A program made the translations under genes and the position numbers. A stretch of DNA of 64,000 bases, from the NCBI RefSeq assembly GCF_000001735.4, contig NC_003070.9, positions 30,241,971 to 30,305,970 of the forward strand. Direction: 5' to 3'. The stretch comes from Arabidopsis thaliana. Lineage: Eukaryota; Streptophyta; Magnoliopsida; Brassicales; Brassicaceae. Positions 50,262 to 61,990 of the stretch are shown here, one piece after another; the first letter of the stretch is position 1, and the number at the start of each line of letters is the position of its first letter. The notes below the pieces were generated by a model that searched no databases, had not been told where the DNA came from, and saw only the letters and a program-made list of their open reading frames with translations.

Positions 50262-51587
50262 GATCGTATGATTTGCTTCCTATGTACAATTTTACTCATG
50301 TGTAAGTAAGTGTAAATGTTCGATCTTTGGGACAGAAAAATTACTAATGCCTCAGTGATGATCAAGTTTAAAATGACGTCATAGCAGTTGTATATAAACA
50401 GTCATGGATGATGTAATGTTGTTACTCTTTAATTTAATGGTGCGTTTTATAAATATAGCGTCATAATAATTAATTGACTGATGTCTTTCTAATCCATGAG
50501 CTAATCTTATCAAGTCGTCATTCTAAAGATTTTTAAATATTGATATTGCCACGTCAAAACGCAAGTAGTAGTACTTGTTTGATCAGTTAGAGTTCAACTG
50601 GGCTGACATTTTTAGATCTTGTGTCGGTAATATATAACTTTCACCATCTTTCTTAATACCAAACGTATTTTGTTCTATAGAAATTTCTGTCAAATGTTAT
50701 GATTGTCTGTCTACTAAAACCACATATTTACGTTTGAAACCTTTAATTTTAAATCCTTTATTTTAGCAGATAAACATACTCCTTTAATAGTAGCTTTTAT
50801 ATGATTCCTTTAATATTTGGTAATTAGTTGAAGAAGTGTGTACCCTAAGCGAAATTGTAATCAGACAAACTGTGTGTCTATTGACGCCAGCATAAGTCCA
50901 TGAAGAGATCACGCGCGCGCCTTACGTAATCAAAACGGATGTCAATTCGACCAAGTCAAATCGTTTGGAGTCTACAGAACACGATTTGCCGTTTGATTTA
51001 ATGGGCCTATGTCTTTGTCAAGGCCCAACTTATACCGTATTATGCAAGTTGTCAGATACACGAGAAAATTTGTTACTGTATGGATTTATGTAAACTCATG
51101 ACATTTGCGACAGCAATAATCGTGGCTTTGCATAAGATGAAAATATTCTCAGATGCATAGTATTATTAGGATCAAAGTTCTATAATTATTTCCTTGTTCT
51201 TCCATGACCATGTCACTTATTTTATTCAAAGGTTGATAATACCAATCAGATGTCTGCAAAATAAAGGGAAGATTATAAAACTTTTAAATCAAGATTTAAG
51301 AGTGTTTGTCTACCTCTCTCTATTGAAAACAAAAGGTACAAACTTTGTCTTTGCACTGTGAAGCACAGATGTGCATAATAAATGTGAAAGATTTTACTGT
51401 CTCATCGAAATTGACAGCAGTATCTTTTAATTATTCCACTAAACAAAAATACTTTTACCATAATATTTTTAATTAGGAAAGAAAACTTTCAAATGAAATC
51501 ATCTTTATTTACCCCCAATTATAAATAAATGGTAACGAACCAATCATTTTTTTGCATAGAAGCTTTCTCACCTTTATAAAATAGAAA
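50262..51587. other. Spacer and ERF promoter
   Basis: AT-rich. A site II-like GGGCCT with a nearby GGCCCA lies near 51003-51025. The right end has the TATA box of the ERF gene. No gene is seen. Confidence 0.45.
51520..51527 (+). promoter_or_regulatory. TATA box of the ERF gene
   Basis: TATAAATA lies 61 bp before the ATG. A second TATAAAA-like motif at about 51576 is too close to the start to be the main one. Confidence 0.45.
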
Positions 51588-52358
51588 ATGGAAAACAGCT
51601 ACACCGTTGATGGTCACCGTCTTCAATATTCCGTTCCGTTAAGCTCCATGCATGAAACCAGTCAAAACTCCGAAACTTACGGATTATCCAAAGAGTCGCC
51701 GTTGGTCTGCATGCCCTTGTTCGAAACCAACACTACTTCATTCGATATCTCTTCTCTTTTCTCGTTTAACCCAAAACCAGAACCCGAAAACACGCATCGT
51801 GTCATGGACGATTCCATCGCCGCCGTCGTGGGCGAAAACGTTCTTTTCGGTGATAAAAACAAAGTCTCTGATCACTTGACCAAAGAAGGTGGTGTGAAGC
51901 GGGGGCGGAAGATGCCGCAGAAGACCGGAGGATTCATGGGAGTGAGAAAACGGCCGTGGGGGAGATGGTCGGCGGAGATAAGAGACAGGATAGGGCGGTG
52001 CAGACACTGGTTAGGAACGTTCGACACGGCGGAAGAGGCAGCGCGTGCGTATGACGCGGCGGCGAGGAGGCTTAGAGGGACCAAAGCCAAGACCAATTTC
52101 GTGATTCCTCCGCTTTTTCCCAAGGAAATAGCTCAGGCTCAGGAGGATAATAGGATGAGGCAGAAGCAGAAGAAGAAGAAGAAGAAAAAAGTGAGTGTGA
52201 GGAAGTGTGTTAAAGTCACATCGGTTGCACAGTTGTTCGATGATGCCAATTTTATAAATTCTTCTAGTATTAAAGGAAATGTGATTAGTTCTATTGATAA
52301 TCTTGAAAAAATGGGTCTAGAGCTTGATTTGAGTTTAGGGTTGTTGTCTAGGAAGTGA
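51588..52358 (+). CDS. ERF084: AP2/ERF transcription factor with EAR motif
   Basis: Intronless frame of 256 residues. One AP2 domain at about 117-176: [52 protein letters not shown]. It has the Ala and Asp that mark ERF-type rather than DREB-type GCC-box binding ([10 protein letters not shown]). A poly-Lys run follows (KQKKKKKKK), a probable nuclear signal. The C-terminus ends with [10 protein letters not shown], an LxLxL EAR motif that binds TOPLESS-type corepressors, so it is probably a repressor. Target genes are unknown. The number ERF084 is from memory and less certain than the family. Position matches At1g80580. Confidence 0.88.
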   Translation: MENSYTVDGHRLQYSVPLSSMHETSQNSETYGLSKESPLVCMPLFETNTTSFDISSLFSFNPKPEPENTHRVMDDSIAAVVGENVLFGDKNKVSDHLTKEGGVKRGRKMPQKTGGFMGVRKRPWGRWSAEIRDRIGRCRHWLGTFDTAEEAARAYDAAARRLRGTKAKTNFVIPPLFPKEIAQAQEDNRMRQKQKKKKKKKVSVRKCVKVTSVAQLFDDANFINSSSIKGNVISSIDNLEKMGLELDLSLGLLSRK

Positions 52359-52614
52359 TAAAGCACTCGTAGTTAAGTAGTTGTAGTTATTTCATTAGCA
52401 ATATTGTATTATTTTCTTGCTTTTGTTGAATTAATTTTATCTGTAGTACTTTTGTTTTTGTCTGTTGGAGATAAACCGTAATAAGTAGTGATATTTGTTT
52501 ATTATCCGTTTTGTTTTACTTTAGAAACATGACTATATATACGTCTATATACATTGGTGTAATATTAATGGAACTGACCAAAGTTCCAGTGTCTAAATAA
52601 AATATGAATTGTTG

Positions 52615-52860
52615 GGTCATATAGAGGTAGTTATTAACCTAGGATATAGAAGCTGACTGCATAAATCATGGGTTCAGTAACTTTTTGATGAATAGTAAAC
52701 TATATAGCTCTTGTTTCTGCAGAAGAACTGGTTATTAGCTACGCTTAGCTGAAACTGAAGGCTACAAAAGCTGAGTAAGTGAACTTCTTTGCAAATACTG
52801 TACAGATTTCCACAGTCATCATGTATACTTGTGTGTGTCGGTGTCTAATCCCAACAGTAA
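52615..52860 (+). repeat. Direct repeat flanking WRKY66, left copy
   Basis: Aligns with 55610-55850 in the same orientation. It shares blocks such as GGTAGTTATTAACCT, GATATAGAAGCTG, TTTTTGATGAATAGT and TAGCTGAAACTGAA. Similarity is moderate (roughly three quarters by eye). Confidence 0.75.
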
Positions 52861-53875
52861 AGTTATTCACTGATTCGGCCCAAAACTGAGAATCCCATGG
52901 ACCATGACTACAAAATATTGACTATAAAACTCGTCTTGTTATTTTACTTACCTTACATGGATAAATTAGGGTTTAGGGTTCTCTGTCTGTTGATATATAT
53001 ATGCTTTGATTTTATCCTCAAGCATGGTGAATTTGATTCAAAAAAACTTAGGGTTCGGGTATTAAGATTTCAATTGAATATAATCCTTTTTATCAGAATT
53101 TAGGGTCTCCAATAGAGCCGTTAAAGGTCCCGTCTGGCGTAAGGTAATTGGATTTCTGATTGCGGTTTCAAGACTTTTTTTGTTTGTTTCGTCTTCTCTC
53201 TCACTGCATGTGTTTAGTCTGCGGCGGCTATAGACAATTTGTCAAGTATAATTGCGTCCAATAGTGTCTTAAAAGTGTTTTTTCCCGATTACAATAAATT
53301 ATAACTATGAAATGGTCGGTCGGTTTACGTGTTTTCTTGACTGTTAGTTTCGACATCAGATACTCATGAAAGAGTCGTTAATTGGTTCAAAAAATGGTGT
53401 TCTTCCACCACCTTCTAACTTTTTAAATTTAACATAAGATAGAATAATTGTGAAAGGCATGCATTCACTGGTTGATTAATTATAAGTGTGTCTAATATTA
53501 GTCTTAAATCTTAATTTGACTAATCTAAGAGTATTTGGCTATATACATAAACTTTAGGAAAGGAGATAAATTTTTATATTGGATGATATTCCAAGATTGT
53601 GTCAAGCTTTGAACCGCTTAATTGGACTTATACAAACTCGGTTGGTGGTTGATGAAAACTTTTTACAGATCATATAATCCAATCATTATTCGAAAAGAAG
53701 AAAATAACAAAACGGAAAACAAACAACTAAACGGCATGACCGTCCCACAGCCCAATAACGTTGAATAAAATCACTCAACCAAAAAAAAATATATATATAA
53801 AATCGTAAAATTTGATTAAGCAACTATTCAGCTATATGAGACAAAACGTGTAGAACTGTGGAAGGTTCAATAACG

Positions 53876-53938
53876 TGACGTCCTAAGATGACGTCGTTTT
53901 AGTGAAGTCATCTACTTAAGAGTTTCATGTTATAAAAG
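53876..53938 (+). promoter_or_regulatory. Paired TGACGTC boxes followed by a TATA box
   Basis: TGACGTC at 53876-53882 and 53889-53895 (13-bp spacing, as-1-like, bZIP/TGA sites), then TATAAAAG at 53931-53938. Together they make a promoter pointing to the right. The only nearby frame downstream is 14 codons (ATG at 53972). A transcript would run antisense into WRKY66. Confidence 0.35.
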
Positions 53939-54239
53939 CCTAATTCATCTTTTGTTTTTCAACGTCGGCGGATGATTACGCTTTATGAATTAGAATTTTT
54001 TTTAAAAAAAAATTAGAACTAAATTTATCGTGAAAAGGTTGATACATAATAAAAAAACATTGGGTGCCATCAACAAATTGTTGATTTCTGATATTAAACG
54101 ACGAAGAAATACATCACTGATAAAACTTCCTTTTACAAAAAAACAACACGTAAATCAAAATTACAAAACATGAACATGAAAAGAAATGAAGAATGAATCA
54201 TTCATTCTCCACCATAAGATCGAAGAACATGAAAAGCTT

Positions 54240-55186
54240 TTAAGATTTATTAATGTTCAATCCTGGAAAGGGTTCTAATCCAAAGCAGCAACGTTCTCCA
54301 AGTACATCAGGGAAAACATCATACGCCTCATCTTCCATCAAATGCTCGTTAATATAGTTCAAAATATGGTCGTCTGTGTCTTTATCCTCCATGGTAATTT
54401 CTTGGGAATCAATTGATAAAGGTTGAGGCATAACCGATTCAGGAATAACATAGTCGAATTTGATCATTTTTGAACCGTATGTACCACCATTATTAACTGC
54501 ATAAGCTGGAGCTTCACATGCATGTTGTCCGACATAGGTGTTTCTGTACACTGGAGGATTGTCTTGGATCTTCTGTACCCGCTTGGTAGCGTCGCAGTTT
54601 TGGTCTTTCGCATAGGCACATCGGTAGTACCACCTGTAAATTTTACTCTACAATTAGTCATCGCTCAATACACACTCTAGAAAATAGCTCTGTATTTGTG
54701 AAAAGAGAGCAGTAGCTATGTCTTTCTAATCTACTTAATTAACTAACCTTTGGTGCGGAGAGGTTTTGATGGTCTTTTGTCCATATTTCCTCCAGATGAA
54801 GCCATCAATGTGGGCCGGTGTCGGAGAATCTTCCATACCTTGTATTCCACACATCTTTCTGCAATGTTGTATCAGAGCAATGTTCACTAGGATACTTGCA
54901 TCGAAAGTGGTAGAAGAAATAGAGTAACATAGACCAAAACAGGTGTGTGTTTTCTACTTGATTTAGAGTTTTTAATAATTTACTTCTTTGATGATCTTTG
55001 AGACACATGACGTGGTATGTTCTGAGAAGACAGAGCAAACGAGAAAGAATCAAGAATGGAGTTGATGAGTGGCTCTGTTGAAACTGAGCCTGTTTCATGG
55101 TTTTTGAGGAGCGTCTTGAGATTGTTAGCGCATCCTTGGCCAAGGAGGAGTGCTGAGACAGCCTTCGCATCAATCTCAAGAGACAT
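54240..55186 (-). CDS. WRKY66: WRKY transcription factor, group III (WRKY66)
   Basis: Three exons (55186-54984, 54858-54748, 54633-54240) give 235 residues. The DNA-binding heptapeptide is WRKYGQK, within FIWRKYGQKTIKTSPHQR. The zinc finger begins YYRCAYAKDQNC (C-x7-C) and ends with QHAC, the HxC form that defines group III. The intron inside the domain falls before WYY, as in this group. Group III WRKYs bind W-boxes (TTGAC) and act mostly in defence and senescence. The N-terminus carries the conserved group III segment with GQGCANNLK and LINSILDSFSFAL. A TATA box (CTATATAAA on the minus strand) lies 40-48 bp before the ATG, implying a very short leader. Position matches At1g80590. Confidence 0.94.
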
Positions 55187-55225
55187 ATTTTCTGTTTAGG
55201 ATAATTCAGGTTAATCTGTTATTAG

Positions 55226-55234
55226 TTTATATAG
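55226..55234 (-). promoter_or_regulatory. TATA box of WRKY66
   Basis: CTATATAAA on the minus strand, 40-48 bp before the start codon. Confidence 0.45.
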
Positions 55235-55609
55235 AGATCAGCAAAGGTTTCTACTTCTAGAGACATAAAACATTGTTTTCTTTTTAAAAAAAGAAAGTGG
55301 AAAGTGTAGCCTTATCGAATAAACTATCCACAAAATGTGTAAAGTGTAAACGCAATAAAAGTAACTTGGCGCCATCAATGTTGACATTTGGTAATTCACA
55401 AACGTGTGACGAGACGACGTAGTTGGAAGGTCTTGTGCGATTGTTAGCCTTTAAACAATCAATAACATTAACAAGTTAAGGGACACTTCAAAGTAGCCAG
55501 ACAGCTTGAGGTCAAGTCTAACTAAGGAAGGCACCTTCCTCTCACCTAATCCAACAGACTAATTATATTTAATACACATCTTGGTCTGTTGGACATGAAT
55601 CCCATGGAA

Positions 55610-55850
55610 TATCTCTAGGTAGTTATTAACCTGGATATAGAAGCTGGGTGCATAAATCATTGGATCATGCTTTTTGATGAATAGTGAACCATAGGACTTG
55701 TTTCTACAGAAGAACTTAGGAACTTGGTATTATATAGTGTAGCTGAAACTGAAAGCTACAAGATTTGAATAAGTAAGTTCTACATATACACTAACACAGT
55801 CATACATACATGTGTGTGTGCGTCAATGTGTGATCCCATAAGTTCCGCTT
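55610..55850 (+). repeat. Direct repeat flanking WRKY66, right copy
   Basis: Partner of 52615-52860. On the minus strand it lies immediately downstream of the WRKY finger fragment. This suggests that a block containing a WRKY gene and its downstream flank was duplicated. Confidence 0.75.
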
Positions 55851-55915
55851 TGTAGCATTACAATTTTGGTCTTCCGTAGAAGCCGCAACGATTGTAACAC
55901 CTCGCAATTCATGAT
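55850..55915 (-). pseudogene. WRKY zinc-finger fragment (decayed exon 3)
   Basis: On the minus strand, the sequence after AATTGCGAG reads GTGTTACAATCGTTGCGGCT and continues as GACCAAAATTGTAATGCTAC. It lines up base by base with the start of WRKY66 exon 3 (GTGGTACTACCGATGTGCCT and GACCAAAACTGCGACGCTAC). It includes the splice-acceptor AG and encodes the remnant EDQNCNATKR. The frame shifts inside the fragment between the RC and DQNC parts, and similarity ends after KR. No WRKYGQK exon was found upstream. It is a remnant of a second, tandem WRKY gene. Confidence 0.7.
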
Positions 55916-56704
55916 TATCAATAATTTCAGCTAATAACCATGTATTAGGCAAGTGTCCGCCACAAAAACAGAGAAGAACAATAACTCTGTTCGTTAACGT
56001 TAGCCATAAAACAGACCGTAACAAATAGCGAAGCAGAGCATGTGCTCTGTTTTTTTGCTTTGTACTCATTACTAACCTTATAGGAAATCTTCTCTTGCTA
56101 CACCTGTTTATTTTCATCAATGCTAATACTATATTACATACCAAAACCCTACCCCTGCAACAGTAAAGAACTCCTAATGGCATTATTAACACAGACATAG
56201 TGAGAAATCATCCTAAGACCCTCAAAAATCAATCATCTGTAATTAATTAACAGAACTAAACGCCAAAATTCTCGACATTAGTTCAGGATCGCCTAAGGCC
56301 CTAATTATCATTTTTTAAATTAGACCCCTAAGATTCTTGGTTGCGACCAATGCATACACTGCCGATAAATTGGATTCACGTCTTTCCAATGCTGGTTCGT
56401 TGGATACTCTACCAATATTTCTATCACCGTTATCATCTATGTGCTCTGATTCCTCACGCAGCTCATAACCAGCATGCTATAACGCAAGACGGAAACAATC
56501 GCGATAGAGACGTCATCGAACCAACCATGGAAATTATACAAGTATTTAGATTGAACAATTAGTTCATCAAGTTTTGTGTCAAATTTTATTTCTTTTCAAT
56601 TGTGCAGAGCATCTTTACCGGTACACTTGAGGCTAATTTAAGACAAGATCGAATATAAAACATTAGCTCTTCTTCAACACCACATCATTTCTCTTCCAAG
56701 AACT

Positions 56705-58543
56705 TCAATCAAGCGCAGTCAAATTTTGAGACATGATCTCAACCGCACGTTCGATTTCCTCCTCTGATATAACCAACGGAGGAACAATCCTGACGACATT
56801 TCCTTTCCCCGCTGTCAAGATCAGAAGACCCGAATCTCGGCAAGCATCAACCAGTGAGCTTGCCGGCACATCGAGCTCCACTCCTATGATAAGCCCTTCG
56901 CCTCTCACTTCCTTCACGTGCGAGTTTCCTCCAAGTTTTTTCACCAACAGGTCTCTAAAGTATCGACCTTTATTTGAGACACTGGACAAGAAAGAGGGTT
57001 TCGATACTTTATCCATAACTGCAATGGCTGCACTGCACACAAGAGGGCTGCCTGCAAATGTACTTCCATGATCTCCGTAGTTTATGGTCTCTGCAACCTT
57101 TTCAGTCACCAGCACCGCTCCAATAGGTAAACCACCAGCTAAAGGCTTTGCAACCGTCATTATGTCAGGAGTCACACCGAAGGCTTCATAAGCCCACATG
57201 AGACCCGTTCGACCCAAACCACATTGAACCTGGGACAATGAACCCAGTTGAGGCAAGACCAATCAAAAAACAGAAACAAAGAAAGAAAATAAAATTTTGG
57301 ATGGACGGTAGAGTATATTACCTCATCGAAGACGAGAAGAGATCCAGCGGCATCACAAGCAGAGCGCAGAGATTGCAGAAACTCTTTTGTAGCAGAGTAA
57401 ATCCCGCCTTCTCCTTGAATTGGTTCCACAAAAACTGCAGCTATTTTACCTGAGCGGATAAGGTCTGTGGCTGCTTGAATGTTACCATATTCTAAGAAGG
57501 TTACACCAGGCATGATGGGTTCGAAAGGAGTTCTGTATTGTTCTTTGCTTGTCAAGGCAAGAGCTCCTAAGGTTCTTCCATGGAAGCTGTTTGTAAAGGC
57601 GATGAAACCTGTCGCGACTTCTTTGTCTTCTGGATGGGTGAATCTCTGGAATTTTCTTGAAAACTTAATGGCTGCTTCATTGGCTTCCGTTCCCGAGTTA
57701 CAAAAGAATACACGGTCTGCAAAAGAACTCGCCACCAAGCGTTTTGCGAGCTCTATCTGCAGAGAAGTTCAAACATTTCAGATTTTAACAACCCATATGA
57801 AGTAGATATGAGCATAAAGGTTCCTTTTTTCGAGGAATTGGGCATTGAGGAGCATATGTACACTAAGAGTTTACAATGAGGTCAGATACTTCTCATAAAA
57901 ATTTCTATAGGGAAGGCGTAGAAACAATCCAATTTGATGAAATTTCAAAGTGCAAGTACTTGTCATAGAATAATCTCGCTATTATAAGTAGAAGACTAAT
58001 CCAACATTCCCTAGCATGTTTCCATAGGCCATAGCTCAATCACACAGAGGATAAAAACAACAAAAGTTTTAAGCTTTCGTCAGCCATCAACAGAATCAGT
58101 AATGCAAAAATACAGTAACGAATAAATACCTGAGGGATCGTGTAATAAACATTGCTGACATGGGCAAGAACACCAGCTTGCTCAGTGACAGCTCGAAGCC
58201 AATCAGGATCTCCATGACCAAGAGCATTCACAGCGATTCCAGATGCACAATCCAGATACTCTTTTCCTTCAGGGTCGAACAATTTACAACCTTTCCCACT
58301 CGAGAGAACCACTGGAGCTCGCGCGTAGGTACCCACAATAACTTTGGCTTCCTCTTCAATCACCTTCTGGCTCACACTCGCTTTTACCGACACCGCTTGG
58401 TCCCCTGCGTTAGTCAATACGCTCGCAATCCGGCCGTTGAATCCGATCCGGGTTCTGATGATCGGCCGCTCCAATCGACGGCGTAAGAGGCCAATCTCCG
58501 ACGACGGCGCGCGTGGCAGGGTGATTTGGCTAAGAGACGCCAT
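56705..58543 (-). CDS. WIN1: Acetylornithine aminotransferase, plastid (WIN1)
   Basis: Three exons: 58543-58130, 57756-57322 and 57229-56705, giving 457 residues. It is a class III PLP aminotransferase that makes N-acetylornithine in arginine synthesis. The first 50-60 residues form an Arg-rich plastid transit peptide. [18 protein letters not shown] is the PLP phosphate loop, and [29 protein letters not shown] is the class III signature, with the Schiff-base Lys at about 311. The downstream [14 protein letters not shown] block binds cofactor and substrate. In Arabidopsis the protein was also found as an interactor of the Pseudomonas effector HopW1-1, hence WIN1. All catalytic parts are intact. 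Position matches At1g80600. Confidence 0.95.
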
Positions 58544-59233
58544 TTTCGTGTGTCGGGACAATAAAGAGTCGTTAAGACAAAATAGCTGAGATTAATTCTA
58601 TTTCTAGGGTTTTAAGGCCAGTGATAATTTTACTACTACTGGTTTAGCTGAGCTTAATAAAGAATCTGATTAGTATCTTACTTTTTCCGTAATTACGTGT
58701 TTTTAGTATTAATGGTTTGAAATTTCTAAATTATTTATAACGATGAAAAAGAATGCAAGACTGCAGATATTTTTTAGTCCATCAATCATAATACAAAATA
58801 TAGTAAAATGTTTGGAACGTGTTACACTGATTATAAATGTCGATGTAATACATCTTACCAGAGATAATAAGAAAGAACAAACAAAAAAAAAAAGGTGTAC
58901 ATCTATTATCTAAGTAGATAATTACATCTCATCCTAATAAAATGGGAGAAAGATAAGAATCATTTAGGAGATTGGCAGAACAAAAATCTTACTACCAGCT
59001 AAACTAGAAGATATTGTTAACACACTTAACCATAGTCTCGAACCACTTCACCTTCAGGCGAATCTTCTTCAGCTTCCACCGGGATATGGGTGAAGGATAT
59101 ATAGGATTAATCTACGTTCTTCATATTCATATAGTTACAGTTCAAAAAACATGTTTGTGGACGGAGGAGGTATAGTGGTATAGTGTTGTGTAATGGGAAA
59201 AACAAAAGAATGATATGCTTGTGGCTCGCCCGT
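58544..59233. other. Aminotransferase promoter and 3' UTR of the DLN gene
   Basis: AT-rich spacer between two minus-strand genes. No separate gene is recognised. Confidence 0.45.
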
Positions 59234-61990
59234 TCAGCAGACAACTTCAGGGCTCGGGTCGTTATCTAGAGGCATGTTTAGGTCAGGGAGCAAGAAGGAA
59301 GAACCTTGTTCGAAAGTGAGTTTGCACGATAAGGCAGATTGTGATTCAGCCTGCATACACATGAAAATGATATACTTGAATAATTAACATGTTTATCTTC
59401 CGTATATATGATTGAATGAGTACATGTATAGAAAGATAGAGAGAGAGAGAGAGAGAGAGCGATGGGCTCACCTTCATCTTCTTTAGAGCAGTGTTTCTTG
59501 CTCTTTGTTGCTCGAGCAAATCGCGCATATTTGCCAATTCCTGATTCAAGAATAAGATTAACCAAATCTAAGATTAGAACTTGGACTTGATATATAGAGA
59601 CATAAAGAAAGAGGCTAAAATGGAGGTTATACATTTTTCAGGCCGTTACTTTCCTTCAAGAGCATGATCTCTTCCTCTTTAAGCTCAGCCAAAGTCTGTC
59701 AACAATCATATATATTAATTAGAGAAATATAGGTTTGAATCGGCTAAAATGTAAAACCATATCAGTCCAAATGTAGAAAATATAAGATTGCTAGGCGTAT
59801 CTTAGACAATATGCCTCAACAGATTTAAACAAACCAGTAGGTAGTAGCCTGGTCAGAGTTGCTCTATGTCTGGTCTAAAACTAGTAATATTATCTTTTAA
59901 CAGTATCAGTAACTAATAGAAACACTGTCTTTCGTATTTTTTACCTTCTTCTTTCTTGATCTCTTGAAAAGGGTTGTTGTTGTTGTTGTTGTTATTGCAC
60001 TCGTTTGAGAAATCTGGACATCAAAACAAAAACAATCAGATTATGGCTTAAGACACACAACACCACCAGATAAAGCCAGCTCAACAATCAATAATCACAC
60101 CAAACTAATACCGTAAAAACAATTTGTTTTTGTATTGTATATCATTTCTATAAAGAAACCACACACCTACCATTCGAGAGAGACTTTAGAGGCACGATAA
60201 GTTGGAAACAAAAGAATCACTTCATCAGCATATTAACAAATAACAACTAGAACTTGGAAATCTAAAAGAAAATTCCAAATCATGTAAATTTCAGCAGTAT
60301 CTTCTTGGTCAACTACTCAAAAAGAAAAAACAGAAGGGCAAATAAATAAATATATAGAAAAACATAGAAACACGTGAGTGGAGCGTGACTTGGGAGACTT
60401 TTAAATATAAAGCGTGTGTGTTTGGTCGTCACATTCACACGTCATGCTTTTCCTTGTCCTCCAACCCCAAACTAGTGTCACGTATTCTCCACACCACCAC
60501 TTGTCCTTATTATCTATCATCTTTCTATTTTTATTTTATTCTACCCAAAAATTCCATTTCCTTTAGTTTGACGACTTTACTTTGGTTTTCAAATTATAAC
60601 CCACCGATCAAAGTCAACTTCAAATCAGACAACAATCTTAACTAAACTTTGTAAAAAAAAAAGTAAAACAGGCTAACTCAACAAGACTGTCACCAAGAAA
60701 ATCTGACGGACGAATCACAGGACCTAATCCGTTGCAACAACTGAGGACTTTGACCACTACTACTAGAGAACGAGTACATACTACTTATTGTCCACTGCGC
60801 CACATCTGATAACTGCTCTCCCCACTAAACCCTACCACACACGTACCTAATCCACTCATACTCTAATCTTAAATTCAATTCCACGAAAACGCCTCCCAAA
60901 TTATAAATAACGCCAGCGATAATCTCTGGCATTGACTAATATACCCTCTATCGTGAGAAGCAGCTAACCTGGTGACAAGGGTTAATTTAGTCATTAGCTT
61001 GGTAATGATAATGAATGTGTTTATTTTTTCTCTTTAGCATTGAAGTCTACAACGCTGATTTGACCCAGAAGACCTCTCCCCTCTCCCTTGATGTGAGGGC
61101 TTTGTGGTCTTTCCGCAAAGCAGCATAGAGAGAGAGAGAGAAAGATGACTGAGATGCACAAAAGTGGGAAAACGTGACTCTTTTGTTGCCAAAAGAAAAG
61201 AGCAAAAAGCAGAGATCACCGAATTTATCACCTGTTTGTTTGAAACTCAAAAACAATCTAACAAGTGTTTCCAAGAAGACAACAAAAGAAATCGAGAAAG
61301 ATAGATTGAGTTTCTTGGAAAAGAAAAGACTAAAAACATCATTGCCTAAATTGGAGTTGTGTCCACGCTGGGGGTATTTCGGTCAACGAAAAGTCGGTGT
61401 ACCTACATGATCAGCTTAAGAACACGATCGTGGATCCTAAAATGACCAAAATACCCACAAGCTACCAACTGAAATGTCAAGGGCGTACTCGGTAGTAGAT
61501 CAGCCCAAACCACAACAAAGACGCTTAAAATTACGTTTTTAAAAACTAAAATCATGACAGTGCAAAACGCCGCATCACGAGGGCTATAGCAGAAAACAAG
61601 ACCTACGAGATATGACCGTCGCGGAGTTTCAAATCGGATAAACAAAAAAATGAGTGAAATGATCGGACAAACCTTAGATCTAAATGGCTCAGAGGGTTTT
61701 ACGGCGGCGCTAGACTCCTCGAGGCCTTCCATGGTGGTAGCACCGGCGCCGCTTCCACCGCTGCCGCCTCCGCCGCTAAGAGACGTGGCACCGCTCCAGG
61801 AAAGCGGTGTGGTGGGGCTTGCTCGCGTCTGGTCTCCTTTCTTCGATCTCCGTTGACGCACGCTCCATTTCAGCTTGAGAGGGGACGCGTCGACTCTATT
61901 CTTCGGTTCGGAGTGGCGGAGCCGAAGAAGCGCCTCCGCCACCATGGAATCGTCAGACATGGCCACTCGAATCCAGTTTTCGCCGGACAT
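59234..61990 (-). CDS. Unnamed plant protein with DLN (EAR-type) motif
   Basis: Five exons: 61990-61673, 60013-59945, 59695-59633, 59540-59472 and 59350-59234, giving 211 residues. Exon 1 is followed by a 1.66-kb intron that contains a GA microsatellite. The N-terminus (SGENWIRVAMSDDSMVAEALLRLRHSEP) looks conserved. Next are a basic patch (KWSVRQRRSKKGDQTR), a Gly/Ser-rich stretch, then KRSRKKK and a coiled-coil-like segment (LAELKEEEIMLLKESNGLKNELANMRDLLEQQRARNTAL). The C-terminus holds LPDLNMPLD, a DLN-type EAR motif that can bind TOPLESS proteins. No DNA-binding domain is identified, although the basic patch followed by a leucine-rich helix resembles a reduced bZIP. It may be a nuclear co-regulator. 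Position matches At1g80610. Confidence 0.8.

Larger units (their letters stand above)
52359..54239. other. Spacer between ERF and WRKY66, with a repeat and a promoter-like cluster
   Basis: Holds the ERF 3' UTR, the left copy of a direct repeat (52615-52860), telomere-like TTAGGG units (52966-52980), a bZIP-box pair plus TATA box (53876-53938) and the WRKY66 3' UTR. The frame at 52897-53103 looks random. Confidence 0.5.
55187..56704. other. WRKY66 promoter, repeat copy, WRKY fragment and spacer
   Basis: The WRKY66 promoter occupies the first few hundred bases. Next come the right repeat copy (55610-55850) and a WRKY finger fragment. From about 56200 the sequence is plain spacer and the 3' UTR of the aminotransferase gene. 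The frame at 56341-56562 shows no domain. Confidence 0.5.

Noticed and set aside
61034-61410. Frames of 65-78 residues on both strands
   Set aside because: They fall inside the long first intron of the DLN-motif gene and show no domain or start context.
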